NCBI RefSeq assembly: GCF_014174215.1
Contig: NZ_JABEQL010000027.1
Span: forward strand, 1-54,734
Source: Gluconacetobacter tumulicola
GTDB taxonomy: Bacteria > Pseudomonadota > Alphaproteobacteria > Acetobacterales > Acetobacteraceae
DNA: 54,734 nt
Reading direction: 5' to 3'
In this document: positions 11,982 through 21,454 of the stretch, in pieces
Position numbering within the stretch: the stretch's first letter is position 1
Layout: each line of letters starts with the position of its first letter
The notes under the pieces: model-generated
Told to the model about the DNA's origin: nothing
The model's database searches: none
The model's input: the letters and a program-made list of their open reading frames with translations, nothing else
Made by a program: the position numbers and the translations under genes

Positions 11982-13805
11982 ATGTGTGGAATATGTGGCG
12001 TTGTGGGGTCACGCCAGGCGCAATCCATTATTCTGGAGGCCCTGCGGCGGCTGGAATATCGGGGGTATGATTCCGCCGGCATCGCCACGGTGGTCGATGG
12101 CGGCATCGGGCGGCGCCGGGCCGCGGGCAAGCTGGATAATCTGGCGGCGCTGCTGGAGCGGGAGCCTCTGCCCGGCCGAACCGGCATCGGCCATACGCGC
12201 TGGGCGACACATGGCGCCCCATCCGTCTGTAATGCGCACCCGCATGCGACGTCCCGGGTCGCCATCGTGCATAATGGCATTATCGAAAATTTCGAAGCCC
12301 TTCGGCACGAGTTGGAGAGCGCCGGCCAGGTTTTCGAAACGGAAACGGATAGCGAGACCATTGCCCTGCTGGTGGATTATCACCTGCGGCGGGGTCTCGC
12401 GCCGAAGGACGCCGCCCTCCAGGCACTGAAGCGCCTGGAGGGTGCGTTTGCCGTCGCCATGATTTTCGTGGACCACGAAGGCCTGATGATCGGCGCATGT
12501 CACAACGCACCGCTGGCCGTTGGTTTCGGTGAGGATGACATGTTCCTCGGTTCCGACGCGCTGGCATTGGCTCCCCTGACCCGCCGTATCGTCTACATGC
12601 GCAATGGTGATTGCGTGGTGATGACCGCGCGGGGCGCGGAGTTCATGACTTTTGACGGCACGCCGGTAGAGCGTATCGCGCAGATTACGGCCCTGACGGC
12701 CGATTCCGTCGGCAAGGACGGCTACCGCTACTACATGGAAAAAGAACTCCACGAGCATCCGCAGGTGATTGGGCAGACGCTGCAGCGGATGGTGGACCCG
12801 TCGACGCGCAGGATCGTGCTGCCGGATCTGCCTTTCGACCTCGCGCGTGTGCCGCGCGCCATTATAACGGCGTGCGGCTCCGCATTCTATGCCGGCATGG
12901 TTGGCCGGTACTGGCTGGAAGACATTGCGCGCCTGCCTGTCGATATCGATGTCGCCAGCGAGATGCGTTATAGAAATCCGCCCCTTGTGCCCGGCTCGCT
13001 CGGTCTTCTGATCTCGCAATCGGGTGAGACGGCCGATACTCTGGCGGCCTTGCGAGGCTTGCGCGAACGGGCCGTTCACATTCTGTCGGTCCTGAATGTC
13101 GAACACAGCACCATGGCGCGTGAGAGTGACCTTGTGCTGGGTACCGTTGCGGGGCCTGAGATTTCCGTGGCGTCAACCAAGGCCTTTACCGCGCAACTGA
13201 CGGTCCTGGCCTGCCTGACCATTGCGACCGCTCGGGCGCGCGGAACATTGAAGGCTTCGGACGAAGAAGAGCTGGTCGCAGCCCTGCTGGACCTCCCCAG
13301 TCGCGTCGCAGACGTGTTCGGCCAAGGCGATGCCATTCGCCAGATGGCACGGGTCGTCGCCGAGGCGCGGGACGTTCTTTACCTCGGCCGTGGCAGCATG
13401 GTCCCCGTGGCAATGGAGGGGGCGCTCAAGCTGAAGGAGATTTCCTATATTCATGCCGAGGCTTATGCCGCGGGTGAAATGAAGCACGGCCCGATCTCCC
13501 TGATCGACGGCAATGTGCCAATCGTCGCCGCCGTGCCTTCCGGCCCGCTTTTCGACAAGACATCGTCCAATCTACAGGAGGCCAAGGCACGCGGTGGGCG
13601 CCTTCTGGTCTTCACGGACACGGAAGGGGCGGGCCGTATGTCCGCGATGGCCGAGCGGGTCGTCGTCCTGCCGCGGGTGCATGGCTTCGTGGCTCCGATC
13701 CTGCACGCCATTCCGATGCAGATGCTGGCGTATGAAGTGGCTGTGCTCAAGGGGACGGATGTCGACCAGCCCCGCAACCTGGCAAAGTCCGTGACCGTGG
13801 AGTGA
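11982..13805 (+). CDS. glmS: Glutamine-fructose-6-phosphate aminotransferase (isomerizing)
   Basis: The 607-aa protein has the normal GlmS length. Met is followed directly by the catalytic Cys (MCGICGVVG) of the class II glutaminase domain, with RWATHG and HNGIIEN motifs. Two SIS isomerase domains follow (ACGSAFYAG, SQSGETADT, and VASTKAFTAQ; then YLGRGS, EGALKLKEISY and the C-terminal PRNLAKSVTVE). It makes glucosamine-6-phosphate from fructose-6-phosphate and glutamine in the cytosol, the first step toward UDP-GlcNAc. It lies upstream of pgaABCD in the same direction, so it may supply extra precursor for PNAG. A second, housekeeping glmS elsewhere in the genome is possible. Confidence 0.97.
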   Translation: MCGICGVVGSRQAQSIILEALRRLEYRGYDSAGIATVVDGGIGRRRAAGKLDNLAALLEREPLPGRTGIGHTRWATHGAPSVCNAHPHATSRVAIVHNGIIENFEALRHELESAGQVFETETDSETIALLVDYHLRRGLAPKDAALQALKRLEGAFAVAMIFVDHEGLMIGACHNAPLAVGFGEDDMFLGSDALALAPLTRRIVYMRNGDCVVMTARGAEFMTFDGTPVERIAQITALTADSVGKDGYRYYMEKELHEHPQVIGQTLQRMVDPSTRRIVLPDLPFDLARVPRAIITACGSAFYAGMVGRYWLEDIARLPVDIDVASEMRYRNPPLVPGSLGLLISQSGETADTLAALRGLRERAVHILSVLNVEHSTMARESDLVLGTVAGPEISVASTKAFTAQLTVLACLTIATARARGTLKASDEEELVAALLDLPSRVADVFGQGDAIRQMARVVAEARDVLYLGRGSMVPVAMEGALKLKEISYIHAEAYAAGEMKHGPISLIDGNVPIVAAVPSGPLFDKTSSNLQEAKARGGRLLVFTDTEGAGRMSAMAERVVVLPRVHGFVAPILHAIPMQMLAYEVAVLKGTDVDQPRNLAKSVTVE

Positions 13806-14180
13806 ACGGGATGCGCGTGCCCCGTATGTCGTTTTGATCTTTTTATGAAAAATATGTCAAGACCCAATTGGGAATTGACGGCTCGGGGCGGTCATAGGAC
13901 GATATTCGGGGGTTGCTGTCGGTCAGTCTCTGCAGACTATCGAAGTCGTGAATGCTCGGGTGAGCGCTTATGAAAGCGGAGTGTAAAATATAGTGCCGTA
14001 GCTCTCATTATTTCGTGCCATTTTGTGTGTCACGATCGGTCGTGTCACTGTCTACTTCTGAATGGAATCGTTTCATGGTTCGCACGTCTGTATTTTAAAA
14101 AATATCGGCATATCCGCGACCGTGTCTCGCGTATTAGGTGTTCATTCGGCTTCTACAATAAATGGATAGATCTCTACGTC
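13806..14180. promoter_or_regulatory. Intergenic region upstream of pgaA
   Basis: This 375-bp gap separates glmS from pgaA and is more AT-rich than the genes. It carries a near-perfect 22-bp palindrome at 13857-13878 (separate entry). It also has a small inverted repeat CACGA-TCGG-TCGTG at 14031-14044, flanked by two GTGTCAC direct repeats. A pga promoter is expected here. A plus-strand frame open through part of the gap (from 14025) joins pgaA but lacks signal-peptide character before 14181. Confidence 0.5.
13857..13878. promoter_or_regulatory. Candidate operator palindrome, copy 2 (upstream of pgaA)
   Basis: TCAA-GA-CCCAATTGGG-AA-TTGA is symmetric at 20 of 22 positions. It lies 52 bp after the glmS stop and about 300 bp before the chosen pgaA start. 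The same half-site and core occur in the luxR/glmS gap at 11705-11726. The size and symmetry suit a dimeric helix-turn-helix regulator. The adjacent LuxR-type protein is the obvious candidate, but that is inference. Confidence 0.6.
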
Positions 14181-16625
14181 ATGGCTTGCGGATTATCTTA
14201 TAACGGGCGCGGGAAGGGGAATCGGAACAGGATTTTCTTCTTTGTTTTTATCTATTCCTTTTTCCGGGGCAGTCTGTCCGCTTTTGCCGCGCAGGCCGGG
14301 CTCTACGACACCCTGGTGATCAAGGCCCGCAATGGCGATTATCAACCGATATTGAACTGGCTGCGCGATGCGCAGGAGCAACGCCCGCTCAGCGAACGTG
14401 AAATCGCCGACTGGATCGAGATCAGCGCCTGGGCCGGGCATGACGGCGACATCGTCGCGCTGTGGCGCCGGGCAGGGGGACGGTCATTGCCCGATCATAC
14501 GAAGCTGGTCGTTGCCAGGGCCTATCGCAACCTGAAGCAATGGCAGCAAGCTCTGGCGCTCTTTCGTCAGGCGGGGGCCGACCATTCTTCCGACGAGGGG
14601 GTGCGCAGCCAGTATCTCATGACCCTGGCGGATGCCCGTTCCTTCAAGGACGCTCTGGCCCAAGGCACGGATTTCGCACGGCGGTCCGGTTCCGCCCGTG
14701 CGTATCTGACCCTGTCCTATATTCAGGATGCCGCCGGTCTGCGGGAGGATGCCTGGCAGTCCGCGACCAGGGCCTACAGCCTGGACCCGCGCAGCAGGGA
14801 AGTGGGTTTTGCCTACCTTGATGCCAATGCCGAGAACAGGATCGTCGCGGGCGAGCTGGTCGTCGCCGCGCATTTGCCGCTGGGCAGCGCGCGGCAGCGG
14901 CAGATCGAACTGGCCCAGGGGGCGGAATATGTGCGGATCGGCCTGATTCCTCCTCCGACGGAAAAGAACCGGTTCGTATTGGCCGATCGCACATTGGCCT
15001 ATTATCAGGATCTTCTGCGACGCTACGGGAAAGATCCGGCTGCGAAAGCGGATCTGCGCGTCGCGAGGATCGATCGTCTGGGTGCCCTGCTGGCGCGCTA
15101 TCGGATGCGCGAACTGACGGACGAATATGAAGCGCTCCAGGTGGCGGGACCTCTGCCCGCCTATGCGCGGAACTGGGCGGCCACGGCCTATCTCTATCTG
15201 CGCCAGCCGGTAAAGGCTGCCGCGATCTGGAAGCAGATCATCGACCTGTCCGACCGCGAGGCCGTGAATCTCTATTTCACTGCCCTGGTCGAATCCCGCC
15301 AATTGCGCGAGGCGAAGGCGCTCGTCACAGCACTTGAGAAATCCGTGCCATACCAGACGGCCATCTACGGATTGCCGACGCGGAAGGACAATGATCAATG
15401 GCTGGACGTGCAGCAGATGCGCGTCACTCTTCAGCAGAACGAGAATCGCCTGTCGCGTGCGCGTAACCTCGCCGAGCATCTGGCAGGCACGGCATCGACC
15501 AACCAGGAACTCGCGGTGGAGTTGGCGGATGTCTATACCGAGCGCGGCTGGCCCAGAAAGGCCGAGGATATTCTCAAGCGTGCGGAATATCTCGATCCCA
15601 GCAATATTGGCCTGGAGTCCCAGCAGGGGGTCGATGCCCTGGACCTTCAGGACTGGCGAAATGCCACGCTTCTGACCCGCGATGTCGTCGGACGGGAGCC
15701 GGAGAACGAGACCGTGCGGCGTCTGGCCAGGGCGCTGAGCGTCCATGAGATGATGGAACTGGATATCGAGGGGGACAAGGGCATCAGCTCCAACAGTCCG
15801 GTGACCGGTGCTTATGATTTCAATCTGCGGACGCTGCTGTACAGCATGCCTCTTCACTATAACTGGCGCGTCTTCGCCGGTGTCGGTTACAATAACAGTC
15901 ATTTCGAGGAGGGGACCGGGACCGACCGCGTTCAGATTCTGGGTGTCGAATACAGAAACCGTAACAACTGGATCTCGCTGGAAGGCGATCATCATGCTTA
16001 CGGTCACGGCAACGCATTCGGCGGTGTGCTGTCGGGCTGGCATGATTTCGACGACCATTGGCGCCTGGGCGGCAGCCTGGAACGGCTGGGCGCGCATATT
16101 CCCCTGAGGGCACTGCGCAACAACGTTACGGGCAGCACGGGCGCGCTCTATGTCCTGTGGCGCGAGAACGAGAAGCGCCAGGTGCGGCTTGATTTCGCCG
16201 ACAGCCGCTTTTCCGACGGCAATAACCGACAGGAATATAATCTTCTGGCCCAGCAGAGGATTTTCAGTTCGGCACGCTGGCTCCTGGATTTCACGCCCAG
16301 CATCAGCTCCAGCCACAATACGGCGCGTAACACGTTCTATTATAATCCTCATCAGGATCTGGCGATCCTGCCGGCCATCACGGCGGAGGAAATCCTCTAT
16401 CGCCGCTACGAGATGCAGTGGAGCCAGACCTTCGAAATTGGAGAAGGTGTCTATGTGGAACGGGGCTATCCCACCAAGGCCATCACCAGTTTCAGTTATG
16501 GCCAGAATTTCCAGTTTGACGACACGCTGGCATTCGGTGCGACCGTGATCTGGGACAAGCGCCCCTATGACGGGGAAAGACAGAGGAATCTGGCGATCTC
16601 GTTCAATCTTAATTACAGGTTCTGA
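14181..16625 (+). CDS. pgaA: PNAG outer-membrane export porin PgaA
   Basis: From the ATG at 14181 the product is 814 aa, close to the usual PgaA size. It starts with a short basic region and a hydrophobic IFFFVFIYSFF segment ending near LSAFAAQAG. A long helical region with TPR-like repeats follows (about residues 60-500), then a beta-barrel from about 520 to the C-terminal NLAISFNLNYRF, which ends in aromatic F. The periplasmic TPR part guides partially deacetylated PNAG to the 16-strand barrel. The start is uncertain, since the frame is open back to 14025 and the ribosome binding site is weak. It is the first gene of pgaABCD, with 4 bp to pgaB. Confidence 0.9.
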   Translation: MACGLSYNGRGKGNRNRIFFFVFIYSFFRGSLSAFAAQAGLYDTLVIKARNGDYQPILNWLRDAQEQRPLSEREIADWIEISAWAGHDGDIVALWRRAGGRSLPDHTKLVVARAYRNLKQWQQALALFRQAGADHSSDEGVRSQYLMTLADARSFKDALAQGTDFARRSGSARAYLTLSYIQDAAGLREDAWQSATRAYSLDPRSREVGFAYLDANAENRIVAGELVVAAHLPLGSARQRQIELAQGAEYVRIGLIPPPTEKNRFVLADRTLAYYQDLLRRYGKDPAAKADLRVARIDRLGALLARYRMRELTDEYEALQVAGPLPAYARNWAATAYLYLRQPVKAAAIWKQIIDLSDREAVNLYFTALVESRQLREAKALVTALEKSVPYQTAIYGLPTRKDNDQWLDVQQMRVTLQQNENRLSRARNLAEHLAGTASTNQELAVELADVYTERGWPRKAEDILKRAEYLDPSNIGLESQQGVDALDLQDWRNATLLTRDVVGREPENETVRRLARALSVHEMMELDIEGDKGISSNSPVTGAYDFNLRTLLYSMPLHYNWRVFAGVGYNNSHFEEGTGTDRVQILGVEYRNRNNWISLEGDHHAYGHGNAFGGVLSGWHDFDDHWRLGGSLERLGAHIPLRALRNNVTGSTGALYVLWRENEKRQVRLDFADSRFSDGNNRQEYNLLAQQRIFSSARWLLDFTPSISSSHNTARNTFYYNPHQDLAILPAITAEEILYRRYEMQWSQTFEIGEGVYVERGYPTKAITSFSYGQNFQFDDTLAFGATVIWDKRPYDGERQRNLAISFNLNYRF

Positions 16626-16629
16626 CGTC

Positions 16630-18639
16630 ATGGGCTCCTGTCTGGTCTCTCGGGCCGTCCTGTTTCTTGCCGTTCTGGCATTCGGAGCCGGCCCCGCGCG
16701 TGCGGCACCGGATTTCCTCGCGCCGGCCGGGCGGCCGGGGCCGATTACGGACAAGCCTTGGTCCAAGGGCAAATATCTGGTGCTTGCCTATCATGATATC
16801 GAGGATGGAGGCGCGGATCAGCGCTTTCTGGCAGTCCGGACCAGCGCCCTGGTCGAGCAGTTCGCGTGGCTGAAGGACAACGGATACAACATCGTCGGCA
16901 TCGACGATCTCGTTGCCGTTCAGCAGGGCAGGAAGGAGCTGCCGGAGAAGGCCGTCGTCCTGACATTCGACGATGGATATGCCGGATTTTATAAGCGGGT
17001 GTTCCCCCTGCTGAAGGCCTATCACTGGCCGGCGCTGCTTGCGCCCGTCGGTGAATGGATGGATACGCCGGCCGGCAAGAAGGTGGATTTCGGCGGCCTG
17101 CTCTCGCCGCGCGAGCAGTTCCTGAACTGGCAGGAAATACGCGAGATGTCGCAATCCGGCCTGGTCGAGATCGGCGCGCATACCTATGCCGAGCATAAGG
17201 GCATGGTGGCCAACCCGCAGGGCAATACCGAACCCTTCAACGTCAACAGAACCTATGATGCCAGGACCGGACGGTACGAGACCGCCGGCGCGTTCGAGGC
17301 GCGCGTCGACAAGGATGTCGGCCTGATCACGCAGCGCATCATCCAGGCGACGGGAAAGAAGCCGCGCGTGTGGGTATGGCCGTACGGCGCGGCCAGCGGC
17401 GTCACGCTCGCGGTGGCCAGGCGGCATGGCTATCAGATGGCGATGACGCTCGATGACGGGCTGGCCGACATCAACCGCAACGACAATATTCCGCGCCTTC
17501 TGGTCGCCGGCAATCCGTCCTTGCGGGAGTTCGCCCAGAGCGTATCAGGGGTTCAGGAGAAGCCGTTCGTTCGTATGGTGCAGGTGGACCTGGATTATGT
17601 CTACGATTCCGATCCGAAGCAGATGTCGCGCAATGTCGATCTGCTGATCCAGCGCGTGGCCGACCTGCATGCCAATTATGTCTTCCTGCAGGCTTTTGCC
17701 GACCCTGCGGGGGACGGAAATATCAAGTCCGTCTATTTTCCCAATCGCTGGCTGCCCGTCCGGGCGGACCTGTTCAACCGGGTCGCCTGGCAGTTGCAGA
17801 CCCGGGGCGGTGCGCGGGTCTATGCCTGGATGCCGGTCCTGGCATTCGACGCGCCGGACCTGCCCCACGTCCTGGCCTGGAATCCGCATACGGGACAGGG
17901 GGAGATCAACCCCCTGCAATATCGGCGCCTGTCCTTTTTCAATGAGGACGTACGAAAGAGGATCATCGGTCTGTATGAAGACCTCGCGGGCCAGGCGGTC
18001 TTCAGCGGCATCCTGTTTCATGATGACGCCCTGCTGTCGGATTTCGAGGATGCGTCGCCCGATGCCCTGAAAGCCTATGAGAGCCAGGGACTGCCCCCGT
18101 CCATCGGCGAGATTCGCGGGAACCCGGCTTATATGCGGCTCTGGACGCGGTTCAAGAGCCAGGCTCTGACGGGTTTTACCATGACGCTGCTGCAGCATGT
18201 CCGTGCAATCCGCGGGCCGCAGGTGGAATCCGCGCGCAATATCTATGCCGAACCGGTTCTGCAGCCCGACAGCGAGGAATGGTACGCGCAGAATCTGAAG
18301 GATTTTCTGGGTACGTATGACTGGACGGTACCCATGGCCATGCCCCTGATGGAAGAGGTGCCGGCCGGGAAAGACCTGTCATGGCTGACCGGGCTTGTCG
18401 AGACCATACGGTCCAACAAGGACGGTCTGGCACACGCCATTATCGAGTTGCAGACCGAGGATTGGCGAAGGCACCCGGCGAAACCGGTCGCGGACGGGAC
18501 GCTGGTCGAATGGATGAAGAGGCTGCAAGGTCTGGGTGCCGGAAATTACGGCTATTATCCGGATGATTTCATAGAGGGTCGTCCGTCCCTGGAGGCCGTG
18601 AGGCCGGTCTTTTCCAATCGCTGGTATCCGCTCCGATGA
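16630..18639 (+). CDS. pgaB: PNAG de-N-acetylase PgaB
   Basis: The 669-aa length matches PgaB. The N-terminal NodB-type deacetylase domain has AYHDIED, the metal-binding TFDDGY with D114-D115, and H184/H189 in IGAHTYAEH. The C-terminal half is the glycoside-hydrolase-like domain ([14 protein letters not shown] ... [18 protein letters not shown]) that binds the polymer. It deacetylates part of the GlcNAc residues in the periplasm, which is needed for export. Unusually, the signal sequence ([20 protein letters not shown]) has no lipobox cysteine, whereas the E. coli protein is an outer-membrane lipoprotein. Start at 16630 is chosen for the signal peptide. The stop overlaps pgaC (ATGA). Confidence 0.95.
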   Translation: MGSCLVSRAVLFLAVLAFGAGPARAAPDFLAPAGRPGPITDKPWSKGKYLVLAYHDIEDGGADQRFLAVRTSALVEQFAWLKDNGYNIVGIDDLVAVQQGRKELPEKAVVLTFDDGYAGFYKRVFPLLKAYHWPALLAPVGEWMDTPAGKKVDFGGLLSPREQFLNWQEIREMSQSGLVEIGAHTYAEHKGMVANPQGNTEPFNVNRTYDARTGRYETAGAFEARVDKDVGLITQRIIQATGKKPRVWVWPYGAASGVTLAVARRHGYQMAMTLDDGLADINRNDNIPRLLVAGNPSLREFAQSVSGVQEKPFVRMVQVDLDYVYDSDPKQMSRNVDLLIQRVADLHANYVFLQAFADPAGDGNIKSVYFPNRWLPVRADLFNRVAWQLQTRGGARVYAWMPVLAFDAPDLPHVLAWNPHTGQGEINPLQYRRLSFFNEDVRKRIIGLYEDLAGQAVFSGILFHDDALLSDFEDASPDALKAYESQGLPPSIGEIRGNPAYMRLWTRFKSQALTGFTMTLLQHVRAIRGPQVESARNIYAEPVLQPDSEEWYAQNLKDFLGTYDWTVPMAMPLMEEVPAGKDLSWLTGLVETIRSNKDGLAHAIIELQTEDWRRHPAKPVADGTLVEWMKRLQGLGAGNYGYYPDDFIEGRPSLEAVRPVFSNRWYPLR

Positions 18640-19988
18640 TCGATCGTCTCATTGCCGTCATCGTGCTCTGCATCGTCCTGAGCCTGCCGTTAGGGGCCGT
18701 TTGGGTTCTGTCGGGAGAGGTGGCGCTTAAATTCGTCTTCTACTGGCCGCTGTTCATGTCCGGAATCTGGGTCACCGGCGGGGTGTTCTTCTGGTTCACC
18801 AAGGAACGGCACTGGAACAGGGGCGGGGAACGCCGGCCGCCGGACCTGAAAGGCAATCCATTAATTTCGATACTCATCCCCTGCTACAACGAAGGGCCGA
18901 ACGTTCGCGAGACGATCGAGGCGGCGATCCATCAGAGATACCAGCATATCGAAGTCATCGCGATCAATGATGGCTCGAAGGATGAGACCGGCGAGATCCT
19001 GCAACAGATCGCTCATGATTATCCAAAGCTTCGGGTCATCCAACTGGCCGAAAACCAGGGGAAGGCAGTTGCCCTGCGCATGGGGGCGGCGGTGGCGCGC
19101 AGCGACTTTCTGGTCTGCATCGATGGCGACGCATTGCTGGACAAGGATGCGGCCGCCTATCTGGTCGCACCATTATTGGACCTGCCGCGCGTCGGCGCCG
19201 TCACGGGCAACCCGCGCATCCGCACGCGCTCGACATTGATCGGGCGGCTCCAGGTCGGGGAATTCTCGTCCATCATCGGCCTGATCAAACGCGCGCAGCG
19301 TGTCTACGGTCATGTGTTCACGGTATCGGGGGTCGTTGCCGCCTTCCGCCGCACCGCGCTGGCCGATGTCGGATATTGGAGCCCCGACATGATCACCGAG
19401 GACATCGATATCAGCTGGAAACTGCAGTTGTATCACTGGGGCGTTTTCTATGAACCGCGCGCGCTGTGCTGGATCTTGATGCCGGAGACATTGCGTGGCT
19501 TGTGGAAGCAGCGCCTGCGCTGGGCCCAGGGCGGCGCGGAAGTGTTCCTGAAAAACATGTTCACGATCTGGCGCTGGCGCAACCGGCGCATGTGGATGTT
19601 GCTGGTCGAATTCTTCCTTTCGACTATCTGGGCGTTCCTGTTCGCGTTCAGCGTCATGCTGTATTTCTATGGTCTGTTTTTTCCGCTCCCGAAGAGCATC
19701 TATATCGACACGCTGTTCCCGCCGGCCTTTACCGGCCTGCTTCTGAGCGTCGTCTGCCTTGTACAGTTTTCGGTCAGCCTTCTGATCGAACGCTCTTATG
19801 AGAAGAATATCGCCTCCTCGCTTTTCTGGGTCGTCTGGTATCCGATGGTCTACTGGATGCTCAGCCTGTTCACGACCCTGGTGAGCTTTCCGAAGACCAT
19901 GCTGAAAAGCCAGGGACGGCGCGCGCGCTGGGACAGTCCGGATCGGGGGATCGCGCAAATATCTCCGGATCGGACGGAGGCACGATGA
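18636..19988 (+). CDS. pgaC: PNAG synthase PgaC, processive family 2 glycosyltransferase
   Basis: The 450-aa membrane protein has two N-terminal TM segments and a GT2 domain with [10 protein letters not shown] and DGD at 163-165. The catalytic TED is at 254-256 and QRLRW at 292-296, followed by several C-terminal TM segments. These residues fit processive beta-glycosyltransferases; D256 and R294 fall at the spacing known for PgaC. It polymerises GlcNAc from UDP-GlcNAc at the inner membrane, with PgaD as partner and c-di-GMP as the known activator in E. coli. It is coupled by 4-bp overlaps to both pgaB and pgaD. Confidence 0.96.
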   Translation: MIDRLIAVIVLCIVLSLPLGAVWVLSGEVALKFVFYWPLFMSGIWVTGGVFFWFTKERHWNRGGERRPPDLKGNPLISILIPCYNEGPNVRETIEAAIHQRYQHIEVIAINDGSKDETGEILQQIAHDYPKLRVIQLAENQGKAVALRMGAAVARSDFLVCIDGDALLDKDAAAYLVAPLLDLPRVGAVTGNPRIRTRSTLIGRLQVGEFSSIIGLIKRAQRVYGHVFTVSGVVAAFRRTALADVGYWSPDMITEDIDISWKLQLYHWGVFYEPRALCWILMPETLRGLWKQRLRWAQGGAEVFLKNMFTIWRWRNRRMWMLLVEFFLSTIWAFLFAFSVMLYFYGLFFPLPKSIYIDTLFPPAFTGLLLSVVCLVQFSVSLLIERSYEKNIASSLFWVVWYPMVYWMLSLFTTLVSFPKTMLKSQGRRARWDSPDRGIAQISPDRTEAR

Positions 19989-20488
19989 TGATCGTTTCAA
20001 CCGGGAATATGGAAGAAAATTCCATCATGAACGACAAAATCATCAAAACGCAGAGAACCAGATTTTATATTGTCGTCGATATAGTGATAACCATTTTCGC
20101 ATGGGGCGGGTTTGTCTTTCTCCTTGTTTCCGGATTTTTGCTGAATTTCTTCAATGTTGACCATACGCCGGTTAAGGCCAGCGTTTCCGAGACCATCGGT
20201 AGCCTGCTGCTTTATGGTGCCGTCATGATCGTTCTGGCGGCGATCCTGATCGGCTGGGCGCTGTACAATAAAAAACGGTTCAGCGTGGAACGGCGCAAAA
20301 GGCGCGAGGACATCGGGCATCAGGCCGTGGCGGACAGTTTCGATATCGACCAAAGCGTATTGGGGGCCTTGCAGGCTAATAAAATCAGCAGGGTCCATCA
20401 TGATCATGGTGCGAAGATCACACGGGTGGATAACCTGCATCAATCGGCTGTGGTGCCCCCTGCGCCCACTACAGAAACGCCATCATGA
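19985..20488 (+). CDS. pgaD: PgaD, PNAG synthase accessory membrane protein
   Basis: The 167-aa protein has two TM segments (about residues 28-53, [20 protein letters not shown]; and about 71-92, [20 protein letters not shown]). A basic stretch ([15 protein letters not shown]) and a polar tail follow, which is the PgaD layout. In E. coli it binds PgaC and c-di-GMP at the inner-membrane face. The tail is longer than usual and proline-rich at the end. It starts inside the pgaC stop and its last 20 bp overlap the end of the convergent regulator gene. Confidence 0.85.
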   Translation: MMIVSTGNMEENSIMNDKIIKTQRTRFYIVVDIVITIFAWGGFVFLLVSGFLLNFFNVDHTPVKASVSETIGSLLLYGAVMIVLAAILIGWALYNKKRFSVERRKRREDIGHQAVADSFDIDQSVLGALQANKISRVHHDHGAKITRVDNLHQSAVVPPAPTTETPS

Positions 20489-21122
20489 TACGGTGCAGGT
20501 GATCGGCGGGGGAGGCCTCGAACGGCCCGCCGCCTGCCGCGGCGCCGATCGGGGCCAGCAGGGGGCCGCAACCGATGCCGGCGCGCGGATCGACCACCAC
20601 CGCGCACAGCGCGCCTTCCGGCCGCTGGACCAGCACCCGGTCATGCCGGCGGACTGGGGTGCCGGGCGAGACCATCAGGATCGTACCGGCGCGGAATACC
20701 GGTTCGAACAGGGCGGTATCCAGTGTGACGGCGTAGAGATCGGCCTCGGCGGGGCCGGGCATGTCCCACTGGTCCCAATGGCGGCCGCTGGGCAGGCCCG
20801 CACCGTCGAACATGCCCGGCTGGTCGAGCTGCGAGAAGGCGGACAGGCGCAGGCGCGACCGGCTGGCGCGGGGCGTGGGGGCGAGCGGGTGCTGGCCGCC
20901 CGCGAGCCGGGCGAAGGCCTCCAGGCTCAGGCCGGTGATGTCCAGCACGCGCGCCAGGCTTTCGGTGCCCGGCCAGCGGGGGCGGCCGGCCGAGGTGGCG
21001 CGCTTCGACGGGTTGAAGCTGGTGGGGTCCAGCCCCGCTGCCCGGGCCAGGCCGGAAGGGGTGAGGCCGCGTTCGGCGGCCAGCGTGTCCAGCGCGCGCC
21101 ACAGATCGTCATGCCGCATCAT
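20469..21122 (-). CDS. Transcriptional regulator with XRE-like HTH and degenerate LexA/S24-type domain
   Basis: The 217-aa protein has an N-terminal helix-turn-helix (AAERGLTPSGLARAAGLDPTSF, about residues 14-35) and a C-terminal part resembling the S24/LexA fold (YAVTLDTALFEPVFRAGTILMV, then RVLVQRPEGALCAVVV). In active S24 peptidases the first segment carries a G-D-S-M-type serine motif and a lysine follows. Here the serine position reads T-L-D-T and the lysine is not evident, so self-cleavage is unlikely and it may sense a ligand instead. It forms a coupled pair with the small gene upstream (ATGA) and overlaps pgaD tail to tail. Confidence 0.75.
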   Translation of the reverse strand: MMRHDDLWRALDTLAAERGLTPSGLARAAGLDPTSFNPSKRATSAGRPRWPGTESLARVLDITGLSLEAFARLAGGQHPLAPTPRASRSRLRLSAFSQLDQPGMFDGAGLPSGRHWDQWDMPGPAEADLYAVTLDTALFEPVFRAGTILMVSPGTPVRRHDRVLVQRPEGALCAVVVDPRAGIGCGPLLAPIGAAAGGGPFEASPADHLHRIMMAFL

Positions 21123-21334
21123 GGGGGGGAGAGGATTTCCGCTTCATGCCGCGCCACGCCCTGGGGCGTGGGGTGGTAGCGGCCGTCGGCATCCTGCGCT
21201 GCCAGGCCCATCCGTTCCAGCCGGTCCAGGCATGGCTGGTCCTTCAGCCCCGCCGGGCGGCCGGCGGGGCCGCTGAGCATCAGCCGGTGCAGCGCCGACC
21301 GGCAGCAGGTTTCCAGATAGGGTTCGGTCCACAT
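21119..21334 (-). CDS. Small hypothetical protein, coupled to the HTH/S24-like regulator
   Basis: The 71-aa product (MWTEPYLETCCRSALHRLML ... VARHEAEILSPP) is unrecognised. The spacing of LDRLERMGLAAQDADGRYHPT looks like the wing of a small winged-helix protein, which suits its place in front of a regulator gene. The ATG at 21334 has no good ribosome binding site; a TTG at 21370 in frame is an alternative that adds 12 residues. Its stop overlaps the next start by 4 bp, so the two are translated together. Confidence 0.6.
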   Translation of the reverse strand: MWTEPYLETCCRSALHRLMLSGPAGRPAGLKDQPCLDRLERMGLAAQDADGRYHPTPQGVARHEAEILSPP

Positions 21335-21454
21335 GCGGCGGAGGATCGTCGTTTCCTGCCCGGCTTGCAACCTGCGGATTGGGACGCCGGCGCCGCAGGT
21401 TGTTGGTGTTCGGATAGGAGGCGGACGGCAGGCCCCCCCCCGCGCACGGCTCTG

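Noticed and set aside
11653-12012. Minus-strand frame of 119 codons in the luxR/glmS gap
   Set aside because: It runs over the glmS start, has no ribosome binding site or motif, and the gap looks regulatory.
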